Part shown: in pieces, positions 33,912 to 43,267 of the stretch
Layout: each line of letters begins with the position of its first letter
How positions within the stretch are numbered: the stretch's first letter is position 1
From: Chelatococcus asaccharovorans
Lineage (GTDB): Bacteria > Pseudomonadota > Alphaproteobacteria > Rhizobiales > Beijerinckiaceae
Assembly: GCF_003201475.1 (NCBI RefSeq)
Contig: NZ_QJJK01000021.1
Coordinates: forward strand, 1-64,000
Direction: 5' to 3'
Length of the DNA stretch: 64,000 nucleotides
Made by a program: the position numbers and the translations under genes
Notes under the pieces: generated by a model
What the model saw: only the letters and a program-made list of their open reading frames with translations
Told to the model about the DNA's origin: nothing
Database searches by the model: none

Positions 33912-34379
33912 TCAATCTCCGAAGATTTTTGTCAGTTCCGCAATCGTATTCGTGGCGGAGGTGTGGGTGATCCAGGTGCCGCCCCGCTTCACCCAGAGAT
34001 GACGGTACTTGTCCCAGTCATCAATCAGGATGTCGCCAGGTTCGGCATGCAGGGACTTGTCTCTCGACTTGCAGCATCGAACCTCGACGTGGTCCCCGAG
34101 GTGTTTCGCGATCCATCCCCGCTTATTGCTTTCGGCTTCCTCGACCGAATACGGGATGCCGGTGAGCACGATGCGGTAAGGATCATGTTTCGTGACGAAA
34201 TTCCAAAGCTCCATCATGTCATCCATGGGCGGAATACCGGCATAGAAGCCTTTATGATCGCGGACCTGCTGCCAGTTCACATTGTCGACTTTCTTGTCCG
34301 GACGGATGCCAAAGACAGCTTCGTGGTGGGCGTCAAAGTTGGCGAGTACGCCATCCATATCAACAAAAATGCGCACCAT
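33912..34379 (-). CDS. HAD-family 5'(3')-deoxyribonucleotidase-like protein
   Basis: 155 residues. N-terminal IFVDMDGVLANFDAHH is the HAD motif I (DxDGV), a Thr/Ser motif follows in VLTGIPYS, Lys in the middle, and DILIDDWDKYR is motif IV. Length and DMDGVLANF fit the NT5C-like nucleotidase family, often seen in phages and mobile elements. Single gene, divergent from the DUF4189 gene at 34489. Confidence 0.85.
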   Translation of the reverse strand: MVRIFVDMDGVLANFDAHHEAVFGIRPDKKVDNVNWQQVRDHKGFYAGIPPMDDMMELWNFVTKHDPYRIVLTGIPYSVEEAESNKRGWIAKHLGDHVEVRCCKSRDKSLHAEPGDILIDDWDKYRHLWVKRGGTWITHTSATNTIAELTKIFGD

Positions 34380-34488
34380 GCCTCTCCCTTGTTCGCGGGC
34401 TCATCGCCTGTTGGTATAAGTGTATTTGACAGCGGAGCGCTCCAGAACGCAGATTTCCAAAAATATCCCCGAGCGCGAAGGGGCGATC

Positions 34489-34995
34489 ATGCTTGATGAG
34501 TTTCCAAAGCAGGTTGGCGCCATGCTGGCGGCGGTTTTGACATTCGGCCCCGTGGAGGCGGTCGCCGATTCCTGCCACTCGAACTGCGACAGCCGCTACT
34601 ATTTCTGCATGCAGGGATCTGGCGTCGACGAGCGTGGTTGCTCGACCCAGCAGACCATTTGCTACATGTCCTGTCGTTCCGAAGCCTATCAGGCCATCGC
34701 CTATTCGCCGCGGACGGATCATCATGGCTACGCCTATTCGAGGGCTTCGCGCGCCGAAGCGGAAGCGGCGGCCATGGATTATTGCCGCCGTGGGACTTCC
34801 GCGGACGGCAACGATTGCCGTGTTGTCATGTGGTCGCGCAATGCGTGCGCGGCTCTCGCCACCGCCACAGGCGGATTCTTCGGCGCGGCGTGGGGAGATC
34901 CCCGCGCCAATGCCGAGGCGCGCGCGCTCAAGCAATGCGGCGACGGCGGCGGGAAGGCGTGCGCGATAGCCCGCACCGTCTGCCCCGACAGGTGA
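34489..34995 (+). CDS. Secreted DUF4189-domain protein
   Basis: 168 residues from ATG 34489. N-terminal hydrophobic stretch (about 11-26) then a Cys-rich segment (SCHSNCDSRYYFCMQGSG, CSTQQTICYMSC), and a C-terminal DUF4189 domain (about 70-165; DYCRRGTS, VVMWSRNACAALA, ALKQCG). DUF4189 is secreted and of unknown function. The signal sequence is atypical (DEFPKQVG ahead of the core). A paralogue with the same Cys-rich and DUF4189 layout lies at 50627-51148. Confidence 0.75.
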   Translation: MLDEFPKQVGAMLAAVLTFGPVEAVADSCHSNCDSRYYFCMQGSGVDERGCSTQQTICYMSCRSEAYQAIAYSPRTDHHGYAYSRASRAEAEAAAMDYCRRGTSADGNDCRVVMWSRNACAALATATGGFFGAAWGDPRANAEARALKQCGDGGGKACAIARTVCPDR

Positions 34996-35046
34996 TCGCT
35001 GGTCCATCCGTGCTCCGGCCTTGCTGTCGCCGCAGGGCCGCTCCGT

Positions 35047-35754
35047 TCAGGATGCTGCGGCTGTGAGATTCCGGGAGCGAAACATCAAGCGAACCTTGGC
35101 GTCCTTATCCGGCGAACCGAAGCATTCGGCGAGCAGCGCGAATGGGTACTGCACGAGGCTGCCCGACGCGACCGCGGCGCGGCCGGTTCTGACCAGTTCC
35201 GCGTTCTCCTCCACCAGCCAAAACTCCCCTTTTGCGTGGTCCGGAAGGGGAGGAATGCTATGCGGCAGCAGATTGTTTGCGACCACGGTCCGCAACGAAG
35301 CATCAAAAGGATTGGAAGCACCAGAATCGGTCATATTCTGCTTGCTGACGATTTTCGCTCCGCTGGGCAACTCGGCTCCCTTGGCAACCCAATATAGCAA
35401 ACCAATGGAAGCCCGCGATACGCGATGATTCTCAACTTTGCCGTCCGCGGTCCGTGTGAGCCTGTCCTCATCCGAAAGACTGATCCGGTCCCCGCAGGCC
35501 TTCTCGTTCCAGCTTTCGCCCACCGTCCATCGGCCCTCGACCGACCTTGCCTCCTCGCCGGGGGGCGTGCTGCGAGCCTTGAAATTTCCATCCCCGCCAA
35601 GGTTCAGCGAGATCGTTCCTCCGTTGTCCAGTTTGGGGTTGCCGGTCCAGGTCCATTCAGCAACAGGATTGGGTTTTTCGAGCTTGTCCGGCATGTCGCA
35701 GCCCGCGAGGGCCATGGCGGCGGTAACGAGCGTCAGTGCAACTATTTTTTTCAT
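35047..35754 (-). CDS. Lipoprotein
   Basis: 235 residues from ATG 35754 (GGGAGAC ahead). Lipobox LAGC at about residues 15-18 (MKKIVALTLVTAAMALAGCD). The mature part starts with an immunoglobulin-like EWTWTGNPKLDNGGTISLNLGG strand set, and later has FWLVEENAELV. No known family. Last gene of the caspase operon, 107 bases after its stop, facing the DUF4189 gene tail to tail. Confidence 0.75.
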   Translation of the reverse strand: MKKIVALTLVTAAMALAGCDMPDKLEKPNPVAEWTWTGNPKLDNGGTISLNLGGDGNFKARSTPPGEEARSVEGRWTVGESWNEKACGDRISLSDEDRLTRTADGKVENHRVSRASIGLLYWVAKGAELPSGAKIVSKQNMTDSGASNPFDASLRTVVANNLLPHSIPPLPDHAKGEFWLVEENAELVRTGRAAVASGSLVQYPFALLAECFGSPDKDAKVRLMFRSRNLTAAAS

Positions 35755-35861
35755 CGCATAGTCTCCCGTGGTTTGGTTGCCCATACCTAGCCACCGCGGA
35801 TCCGCCGCCACCATTGGCAGGAGTTGCCGGGCATTGGCGAACCTTGCCCGGAGGAATTAGG

Positions 35862-37649
35862 TCAGGCGCTGTCGTTGATGTCTCTGGCGACACGGAAGCC
35901 GATCCAGCTCGTCGCCCAGCTTGCATGGATGGACGAGCGCGAGGCGCTGCGCACATGGGAGTCTGTACTGTCCCAACTACCGCCACGAATGACCTTTAGG
36001 GCAGGAAGCGACGGATCGTCCGCTTGTCGGTCGACCCGGGGCGTGCCGTCGCCCGTCGCCCCCTGATAGTCTTCGTGCCAATCGTCTTCGACCCACTCGG
36101 CCACGTTGCCATGCATGTTGAAAAGGCCCCAGGCGTTGGGATCGTAGTGTACCGCCGGACAAGTGCCCCGGCGGGCCTGATATCGCCAGGCGGTCGGATG
36201 GCGGCGGCGAAGCTCGGGGTCGTCGTCAAAGTTGGCGCGCGCCCGGGTGATGTCCCGCCCCCAGGCGTAACGGTCGGATGAACCCGCGCGCGCGGCATAC
36301 TCCCACTCGGCCTCAGACAGCAGGCGATAGGGCTGCCCTGTCCTTGCTGCGAGCCATGTGACGTAAGCGTTCGCGTCCGCCCAGCTCACGCCCACAACAG
36401 GGTGGTCGTCGGTCTGGGCGAAGCCAGGCCGGCGCCAGTTCCGGCCGGGCTTCGTTGTTACGACGAGATCACCGAAGGCAAAAAACGCGCCGGCACGGGA
36501 AAAGATCGGCTCGTGAGTAGGATGCCCCGTCGCGTCGACGAAGCTCCGATATTCGTTCACCGTTACGCAGCAACGGCCGACCGCAAACGGTCGGACGATC
36601 GTGACGGCATGGGCTGGCCGTTCATTCAAGTCGCCGTATTCGTCCTCGCCCGTGCCCATCGTGAACGTGCCGGCTGGCACGACGACCATCTCCGGCCCCA
36701 CGTCGATGTCCTTGAAAGACTCGTGGACACCGTTGCCGGGCAGGAAAGCCCGCTTGCCGCTGAGGCCAACGCCGCCAACGCCGACGTTGAAACTCACAAA
36801 CTGGCCGGCAGATTGCTGAATTTGATTACCGATTACTGTCATTGTTTTCGCTTCAGCGTGCACGTCGGCTGATATTGGCCGCAGCACAATCATAGGCAGA
36901 GCGCCCGACAGGAACATTGCCGGGACTTGCCTGCCATTGGTCCGGCGACCGACCTCGCCATTGACCTCACCGAAGATTTCGAGAATCCGCCGGCCAGGCA
37001 GTGCCAACTTGTGCGCGAGAGCGGCGGCATAGGGACTGTTAGGGCCATCATCGCCGTCGAGGGCGACCTTTCCTGCCCCTGTCGAGAAGGTAATGAGCGT
37101 GCCACTCGGGGTGTTACGAATATCGGCCAGCCCTTGCGTGACATCACGCGTCGAGTTGTAGGCTTCGGGGATCGGATTGTTGCGGCAGGCGTCGAACACG
37201 ACGATGTGGTCCGCGGCGCTGTTGAGTGCCAACTGCTCGACCACGGCATCGGCTTTTACAGCCCCGCTCTTGAGATAGCGCGTCGCCTGGATCTCGGCAT
37301 CGATCGGCAAGAGGAAATTGTCGCCTTGGTACTGGACGCCATGCCCCGCGTAGTAAAAGAATGACGCTTCGAGCAGCTCCGCCTGCTCAATACGCTCGCC
37401 AAATCGCACGATCGCCGTCTCGAACTGCGCCTTGGTCGCATCGATCACGACTTCCACGTCGAAGTCCAGAAGGCGCATCGTGCGTTCGATAAGACGCACG
37501 TCATTGACGGGATTGGCGAGCCGCTGGCCAGGATAGGCGGCATTGCCGACCAGAAGCGCAATCCTCTGTCTGCGTCGCGGCAGCGTATCCTTGCCCGTGC
37601 CCGGCGCCGAACCAGACATCACCTCACCCCCATGTTCCTGCGGCATCAA
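35862..37649 (-). CDS. Caspase-like peptidase fused to an FGE-type (SUMF1) domain
   Basis: 595 residues. The N-terminal C14 caspase domain (about 25-260) has IALLVGNAAY, the catalytic His in YYAGHG (His103) and Cys in VFDACRNNP (Cys155). The C-terminal part (about 310-590) is a formylglycine-generating-enzyme-type domain: MVVVPAGTFTMGT, ANAYVTWLAARTGQPYRLLSEAEW, NMHGNVAEWVED and WIGFRVARD. Such fusions use the C-terminal domain mainly as a ligand- or target-binding sensor. No signal peptide, so it should act in the cytoplasm. ATGA overlap with the upstream gene. Confidence 0.92.
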   Translation of the reverse strand: MMPQEHGGEVMSGSAPGTGKDTLPRRRQRIALLVGNAAYPGQRLANPVNDVRLIERTMRLLDFDVEVVIDATKAQFETAIVRFGERIEQAELLEASFFYYAGHGVQYQGDNFLLPIDAEIQATRYLKSGAVKADAVVEQLALNSAADHIVVFDACRNNPIPEAYNSTRDVTQGLADIRNTPSGTLITFSTGAGKVALDGDDGPNSPYAAALAHKLALPGRRILEIFGEVNGEVGRRTNGRQVPAMFLSGALPMIVLRPISADVHAEAKTMTVIGNQIQQSAGQFVSFNVGVGGVGLSGKRAFLPGNGVHESFKDIDVGPEMVVVPAGTFTMGTGEDEYGDLNERPAHAVTIVRPFAVGRCCVTVNEYRSFVDATGHPTHEPIFSRAGAFFAFGDLVVTTKPGRNWRRPGFAQTDDHPVVGVSWADANAYVTWLAARTGQPYRLLSEAEWEYAARAGSSDRYAWGRDITRARANFDDDPELRRRHPTAWRYQARRGTCPAVHYDPNAWGLFNMHGNVAEWVEDDWHEDYQGATGDGTPRVDRQADDPSLPALKVIRGGSWDSTDSHVRSASRSSIHASWATSWIGFRVARDINDSA

Positions 37650-38554
37650 GCCGTCACCGTATATTCAGCGGCGCCAGCCGTCACGGCGCCCGCCCATTTC
37701 CTCTGCTTGTCGTCAAGAACCCGGCGCAAGTTTGTCAAAAAGCGCGTCGTTTCTTCCTCGTCGAGCGCGGCAGTCGGCGGATTGGCGCCACGCGGATCGA
37801 GTTTGGCGATGGCCTTCCCGTCCCACACGAGGACTGACGTCACGATAAAGCGGCCGGGAAGCGGCGAGGCGGGTTGCGGCTCGGGCATCAGCAATGCGCG
37901 GCCATCGCTCAGTGTCGGCACGAACGGGGATGGCAGCCAGAGCACCGTCTCGGCCCAATCCGCTTCCCACAGCCGCTGGCCGTTCCCCGCCGGATCGCGG
38001 GTCAACATCGCGTAGCCGGCCACCGGCGCCTTGGATACGCCGGTGAAGGCGATCTGGCCCTTATCTCCGGGCCTGAACTCCACGCGGCGGCCTGATGGGA
38101 CAAACGGCGCGAACGAGCGCGTTCCTTGATAGCGCTCGACCACTAGCCTGGATTCAGCCTGGGCCGTGGGGGAAGCGATCGCCAGCTCCTCAAGCAGCCC
38201 CGCATGCCCGCGCTCGAGCCGGTCCTCGTCCACTGCGCCCGCAGCCGCGATCAGCCTGTTTGTGAATGCGTAGACAGGCAACGCAAGGTCGCTTCCCTTG
38301 AAGGTCTGCGACGACAGGACGGGAAGAGAGCGGGCGCCGCGAAAGCCCGCGATCCGCTTGTTGATGTGGTTGACAATCTCGTCGGCGATCCATGGCGCGC
38401 AGCCGACATCGCCATGGAGCACCTTGGTGAATCGCACCGGCCCGTCATCGTCGCCGAAAATCTCCCGTGCCAGTTCGGCATCCGACTTCGGATGACCGAC
38501 GAGATCACGGAAGGCCCGCCACTTGACGTAAAGGCTGTGGATCTTCGACATCAA
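37646..38554 (-). CDS. Caspase-operon HTH/beta-domain protein
   Basis: 302 residues. N-terminal helical region (about 5-75; HPKSDAELAREIFGDDDGPVR) looks like a non-canonical HTH, and the C-terminal 170 residues are strand-rich (RRVEFRPGDKGQIAFTG, TVLWLPSPFV, SRFIVTSVLVWDG-like). The layout matches the protein at 29441-30244. It overlaps the caspase gene by 4 bases, so it is probably its regulator, sensor or partner. Confidence 0.6.
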   Translation of the reverse strand: MMSKIHSLYVKWRAFRDLVGHPKSDAELAREIFGDDDGPVRFTKVLHGDVGCAPWIADEIVNHINKRIAGFRGARSLPVLSSQTFKGSDLALPVYAFTNRLIAAAGAVDEDRLERGHAGLLEELAIASPTAQAESRLVVERYQGTRSFAPFVPSGRRVEFRPGDKGQIAFTGVSKAPVAGYAMLTRDPAGNGQRLWEADWAETVLWLPSPFVPTLSDGRALLMPEPQPASPLPGRFIVTSVLVWDGKAIAKLDPRGANPPTAALDEEETTRFLTNLRRVLDDKQRKWAGAVTAGAAEYTVTA

Positions 38555-38585
38555 GCCCTCACCCGGAGTATCATGGAGAAAGTCG

Positions 38586-39350
38586 TCACGGCCCTCTCAG
38601 GAGCAGTCGCGTTCCGGCCCAGCTCGTTGCAAAGGCGCCGACACCAAGCACGAGAGTATCCCAGATGGCCGCCAGCGCCGATTGTACGCCCTGGAAAAGA
38701 AGCGCGAGAAAAAACAACAGCCCCCCGCCCAATTTCAATTCACCAAGCGGCTCCTGCAACAAGGTTCGGCGCACATAAATGCCGGATTGCAAACCAAGAA
38801 ACGAAAATGGGTCGAAGCCGAAGATGTCCACGACTGGTATGGTGAACATGCCTACGAATAGTTTCGCGGCCCCCAGATTGTTCATAATCAGCATAATCAT
38901 AACCACGCCAATGACACCTGCGATGGCGCCGACAGCGAGGGCCTTTCGTGTCAGCGGTCGCCATGGGCCGAGGAATAGACGCACCGCTCCGGTCCCCAGA
39001 GAAACGCCCGGCACGACAATGAAACTCAATAGAAGTGTATAATAGCCAATGGTGTTTTTGCCATGCGGAAAGAGCGTCAGACATCCCAGAGCGAGAACCG
39101 CCGCCGCCGCGATCGCAAGAAATGTGCTCAGCCGGTTCACGCCCTCCCTTTGATTGGCTACCAACCATGTTAGCGCCACCGCGCCACCCATGCAGGCGAT
39201 CCAGATCAAATACCAGAGCGCTACAGTTCCATAAGCTGTGAGCAGGAATGCAAGCACAACGTACAGGAATAAATAGAGAGCGATAACAGACAAGATTTCG
39301 CTGATATAAAATTTCACGGTCGCCCCCATTTCGTTTGATCTAAAACTCAT
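38586..39350 (-). CDS. Polytopic inner-membrane protein
   Basis: 254 residues from ATG 39350 (AAGG just ahead); an open frame to 39386 would add 12 residues. About six membrane segments: roughly 15-40, 42-62, 72-90, 100-125, 135-160 and 200-240. No family recognised. First gene of the operon membrane protein - HTH protein - caspase/FGE - lipoprotein, with a 31-base gap to the next gene. It may provide the membrane sensor or target of the caspase. Confidence 0.7.
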   Translation of the reverse strand: MSFRSNEMGATVKFYISEILSVIALYLFLYVVLAFLLTAYGTVALWYLIWIACMGGAVALTWLVANQREGVNRLSTFLAIAAAAVLALGCLTLFPHGKNTIGYYTLLLSFIVVPGVSLGTGAVRLFLGPWRPLTRKALAVGAIAGVIGVVMIMLIMNNLGAAKLFVGMFTIPVVDIFGFDPFSFLGLQSGIYVRRTLLQEPLGELKLGGGLLFFLALLFQGVQSALAAIWDTLVLGVGAFATSWAGTRLLLRGP

Positions 39351-39562
39351 CTGCCTTGAAGCTGCGGTTATCATCAGCGGGGTCAAGCGCCCCTCGTCGT
39401 CCGCGCAGGCTGATCGCTCGCCCTGTCCCAGTATACGTCAGCAACGGAGAACCTGTAGTGATCATTCTTGACAGCTCACCCTGTCGCACCTGCGCATGAT
39501 CGAGTGGCCGGGAAGAATCTCTTTGCGTACAGGCTCACACTTTAGATCGGCGCGCGGCACGC

Positions 39563-40237
39563 TCACGGCGATGGTTCGATGCCAAGGCGCCGCAATGCTG
39601 CCCGGCTTTGCCGGTGATTGGGCACAAAGCCGAGCGCCGTCCGGTAGTCGAGAACAGCGTATGTGCGCTGTGCGAGGCGTTCCCTCACCATGCCCCGGCT
39701 AAAATAGGCGTCGGCATAATCGGGCTTGAGCGCTATGGCCTCGGAGAAATCCGCGAGCGACTTCTGCAACTCGTTCTTTTTCATCCAGGCCAAGCCTCTC
39801 CAGATGCGCGTCTCGGGCTGTCCCACGTCCCCGGAGACTTCGATGATCTTCGAGAAATCCGCGATGGCGGGATCGAAGTTGCCGGTCGCCAGTTCCACCT
39901 TGCCGCGGCTGAGGTAGGACATCAGATAATTCGGGTTGGCGCGGATTGCTTTGTCGAGATCGCTCTTGGCGCGCTCCCAGTCCCGCAATTCCATGAAAGC
40001 CGTCCCGCGCGTTTCATACGTGATACCGAGAGCCGGCATGAAGTTCTTGTCCAGGGCGGCCATGACCGCGATACCCTCTCCCAATTTTTCAAAAATATCG
40101 ATGGAAGCGGTGCAAGTGGCAATTCGCTGCTCGACCGTTTTGACCTTGAGACAATCCCCAGGATGAACCACCTCACCCGCCTTAGCTGAGCCACACACCG
40201 TCATGGAGACAAGGCACAACACAATCCGGTAACGCAT
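39563..40237 (-). CDS. Periplasmic TPR protein
   Basis: 224 residues with signal peptide (about 1-20, CLVSMTVCGSAKA). At least four TPR units cover about 70-210 (GTAFMELRDWERAKSDLDKAI, SRGKVELATGNFDPAIADF, GLAWMKKNELQKSLADF, SRGMVRERLAQRTYAVLDY). It should be a periplasmic protein-protein adaptor. Divergent from the LytM gene at 40463. Confidence 0.85.
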   Translation of the reverse strand: MRYRIVLCLVSMTVCGSAKAGEVVHPGDCLKVKTVEQRIATCTASIDIFEKLGEGIAVMAALDKNFMPALGITYETRGTAFMELRDWERAKSDLDKAIRANPNYLMSYLSRGKVELATGNFDPAIADFSKIIEVSGDVGQPETRIWRGLAWMKKNELQKSLADFSEAIALKPDYADAYFSRGMVRERLAQRTYAVLDYRTALGFVPNHRQSRAALRRLGIEPSP

Positions 40238-40462
40238 CTCGCATCCTTTCGTGGTTTCGACTGGCTGCCATCTAGAGCTCCTGACCCGCGGTCACTATTG
40301 CCGGGTATTGACAGGCATTGGACGGAGACGCGGGCTCATGGCCTCCTCGTGACCTTGGCCGTCCGCGCCGCCAGCTTATCGGGCAAGCCCAGGCAATCCC
40401 TGGCAATGGTCATTCCGGCACGATTGAGCGATCCGGTCGCCACGGCATTCGAGTCGAGGGAC

Positions 40463-41032
40463 ATGCGGACCATGCGAAACCTGCTCACTTTCGGGACACT
40501 CATTGCGCTGGCTTGCTCGACCGCAATTGGCGCGCAGCAAGCCAGGGCGGCGAATTGCGCGGACATCGAGCCGGACCCGGCGACCATGGTGCTACAGAGG
40601 CCGGTAGCAGGCGGCGAGATCCAACCCGGCGCCGGATTCGGTATGCGGACACATCCACTCCTCAACCGTACTCGCCTGCATGCCGGCATCGACTGGGCCG
40701 CTCCGGTCGGAACCACGGTCGTCGCCGCCCTTCTTGGTCGTGTCACAGCCGCCGGAACCGGGAAGGCTTACGGCAAGCGGGTGATCGTCGATCATGGCGG
40801 CTCGTATCAGACCGTCTATGCCCTGCTCGACGCAATCTCCGTTACCGTCGGGACCTGTGTCGCGCCCGGCGATCCGATCGGCGCCGTCGGCGTCACCGGC
40901 CTCACGACAGATCCTCACCTCCACTTTGAAGTGAGGTACGACGGCCAGCCTATCGACCCTATGTCTTTGAAGTGGGCCGATCGTTGCTATCATTCGACCA
41001 GCCCGACACCGGATTGCGACCAATCGAAATGA
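40463..41032 (+). CDS. Secreted LytM/M23-type peptidoglycan endopeptidase
   Basis: 189 residues from ATG 40463 (GAGGGAC ahead), signal peptide about 1-30 (LLTFGTLIALACSTAIGA..ARA). The M23 zinc site is intact: GFGMRTHPLLNRTRLHAGIDW (first His and Asp) and DPHLHFEVR (HxH). It should cleave peptide cross-links in peptidoglycan. The stop overlaps the next start (ATGA). A second M23-like protein at 51685 lacks these ligands. Confidence 0.92.
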   Translation: MRTMRNLLTFGTLIALACSTAIGAQQARAANCADIEPDPATMVLQRPVAGGEIQPGAGFGMRTHPLLNRTRLHAGIDWAAPVGTTVVAALLGRVTAAGTGKAYGKRVIVDHGGSYQTVYALLDAISVTVGTCVAPGDPIGAVGVTGLTTDPHLHFEVRYDGQPIDPMSLKWADRCYHSTSPTPDCDQSK

Positions 41033-41805
41033 AACGCGCCCTCATCTTCCTATTCGTTGGCCCAATCGTGAGCTTCCTTCTGGTGCTCGGCACAGCGATG
41101 GCGTTCGGCGTCAAAGCCTGGGAGCCAGCGGTTCTGGGCGTCATGTTCGACCATTCCTGTGAGATGGGAATCGTTCCGGCAGTCCTTGCAGGGTTGATCG
41201 ATTGGCGTCTTGCAGCCAGAACGACGTTTGCTTGGCGCATCCTTCAGACCGCCGGAGCCGCCTTCATCATAAGCGCGCTGATCGGCCTCTTCTTGCTCAG
41301 ACACGACGTCGGGGCGGTTTTGATTTTCGCGATTTACGCAGCCATTGCCGCCGTCATTTGCTCACGGCTCTCGGGAGGATCCAAAGAGTTGCCGAAAGTG
41401 CGATCCGGATTGCGGTCAATCGAAATGAAACGCGCACTTATCTTCCTAATCGTTGGCCCCGCCGTGGGCTTCCTTCTGGCGCTCGGCACGGCGATAGTCA
41501 TTGGCGTCAGACCGTGGGAGCCGCCGATGTTTCTCGGCGTCATGTTCGCTTATTCCTATAAGGTGGGACTCATTCCCGCCGCCCTTACAGGACTGGTTGA
41601 TTCGCGTCTTGCGGCCATAACGACCTTTGCCGGGCGCATCATTCAGACTGCGGGAACAGGCTTCGTCATAAGCGCGCTGGTCGGCCTCTTCTTGTTCAGC
41701 CTAGGCGGCGGGGCGGTTTTGATTTACGCGATTTACGGGACTATTGCCGCCACCGTTTGCTCATGGCTCTCGGGACGATCAAAGGGTGCGGCGGACGCGC
41801 AATGA
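41029..41805 (+). CDS. Tandemly duplicated DUF5413-like membrane protein
   Basis: 258 residues made of two copies of a unit of about 115 residues, each starting KRALIFL-x-VGP and having about four membrane segments. The second unit begins 396 bases after the first (ATG 41029 and ATG 41425), in frame, and the first 30 bases of each copy are nearly identical in DNA. The unit resembles DUF5413, a small membrane family that I recall only by its KR-x-LIF-x-x-x-GP start. Coupled to the LytM gene. Confidence 0.7.
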   Translation: MKRALIFLFVGPIVSFLLVLGTAMAFGVKAWEPAVLGVMFDHSCEMGIVPAVLAGLIDWRLAARTTFAWRILQTAGAAFIISALIGLFLLRHDVGAVLIFAIYAAIAAVICSRLSGGSKELPKVRSGLRSIEMKRALIFLIVGPAVGFLLALGTAIVIGVRPWEPPMFLGVMFAYSYKVGLIPAALTGLVDSRLAAITTFAGRIIQTAGTGFVISALVGLFLFSLGGGAVLIYAIYGTIAATVCSWLSGRSKGAADAQ

Positions 41806-41926
41806 GACGTGTTTTGTAACAAAGCGCTGATATCCGGAAGCTGATCGTTTTATTTGCTGTCCTGTGGACGCTCGCGGTCATCACAAGGCTGGCTGGAAGA
41901 CGGTTTGGCGCCTGGAAAGTCGCAGG

Positions 41927-43228
41927 CTACCTGGCGGAGGCCTTCCAGTCCGCCGGCTCGAATCGCGTCTTGCCCTGTCCGATCTCCTTGAGCGACGTTT
42001 CGCAGTGTTGCCTGATATTGTCAGGCGGAGCGAGTTCGAGCGTCTTCCGGAAATCGGCCGATGCGGCGTCGGGCTCCGCCTTGGCCCAGCGGACCAATCC
42101 TCGCCGCCAATAGAAAAACGGATCTTTCGGATTGCGTGCGATTGCCTGCTCAAAATCAGACAACGCGCGATCATACTCACCTTTATAATATAGCATCGCG
42201 CCGCGGTTGACGAGGGCATTCATATTGTCGGGATCGAATCGCACCGCCGCCTCGAAGTATTCGAGGGCCGCACTCCAGTCGCGAGTTTGGGTGTGGGCAT
42301 GCCCGAGATTGCTATAAAAAATACCTAGGGCGGCACCATTGAACTTCCCGGAGGCGATGGCGCGCTTGCAGCCGTCGATTCGCGACGGTCCGGACGTGCA
42401 CGCCTTGAAGTCCGGGTCGGCGCGTATTTCATCGGCGTCGGTGAGAACTTTCGGCTTAACCACTGTCTGCTGTTCCTGCGGCGGAGTGGCCGGCGCCGGC
42501 TTTTGGGGCACGTCATTATTCGCTGGTGCCTCTGGCGTGGGATTGGCATCATCGCTACCCAGCGCCTTTAGCTCCGCCAGCAGAGTCTTGCGCATATCTT
42601 CCGGCGGATTGAGCGCCATCGCCTTCCTGAAATCCGCAACTGCTTTCGTCGTTTCGTTCTTCCGCTTCCAGGCGACGCCGCGAATGAAAAAGGGAAAGTA
42701 ATCTTTCGCATCGCGCATGATGGCCTGATCGAATTCCGCGATGGCGATGCCGAGTTCCTTGTCGCTCAACTGCGCCAGCAGGGTGTCATAGTCCTTGCTG
42801 GCCATATCGTATTTGCCGGCGCTGAAATAGGCGTCGCCACGCAGCCGGTACAACGCATTCAGGGCTGCCCCGGCGAACTTCTTCGACTGGATGGCCTTGT
42901 CGCACGCCTCGACGGGACGGTTTGACTTATCGCAGGCAGCAAAGTCCGCATCGGTCTCCGCAATCGCCGTATCGGAGATCACACGCGGTTCAGCGAACAT
43001 GAAATAGCCGGCCAGCGCGAGAAGCGCCGCTCCGCCCGCCGCGAGCGCTGCGGCTTTGACGGGCAGGCTCGGCTTTGGGCGAAGCTTGTCGGCATCGCCG
43101 CCGCCTGCCTGTGAAGCGGAGGCGGATGCCGGTCTGTGACGAATGCCAAGCCGCTCACATTCCGGGCACGTCTCATGGGCGTCGCTGTCAAAGACGTGCC
43201 CCCCGGAGCAGCGGATCAGTTTTGCCAT
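41927..43228 (-). CDS. Zinc-ribbon, single-pass membrane TPR protein (copy 2)
   Basis: 433 residues. N-terminal zinc ribbon with C7-x3-H11-x9-C21-x2-C24 in the cytoplasm, a membrane segment (about 58-78, AAALAAGGAALLALAGYFMF), then two periplasmic TPR blocks (about 100-210 and 290-420) joined by a Pro/Asn-rich linker. Almost identical to its neighbour (43268-44521) over the first 150 residues, but with a 19-residue insertion and a diverged C-terminus. Last gene of the ExbB-like operon, 39 bases after the first copy. Confidence 0.85.
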   Translation of the reverse strand: MAKLIRCSGGHVFDSDAHETCPECERLGIRHRPASASASQAGGGDADKLRPKPSLPVKAAALAAGGAALLALAGYFMFAEPRVISDTAIAETDADFAACDKSNRPVEACDKAIQSKKFAGAALNALYRLRGDAYFSAGKYDMASKDYDTLLAQLSDKELGIAIAEFDQAIMRDAKDYFPFFIRGVAWKRKNETTKAVADFRKAMALNPPEDMRKTLLAELKALGSDDANPTPEAPANNDVPQKPAPATPPQEQQTVVKPKVLTDADEIRADPDFKACTSGPSRIDGCKRAIASGKFNGAALGIFYSNLGHAHTQTRDWSAALEYFEAAVRFDPDNMNALVNRGAMLYYKGEYDRALSDFEQAIARNPKDPFFYWRRGLVRWAKAEPDAASADFRKTLELAPPDNIRQHCETSLKEIGQGKTRFEPADWKASAR

Positions 43229-43267
43229 GCTCTGTATCCTCTGGCTCTCCTGGTCCGCCTGCGCGGA

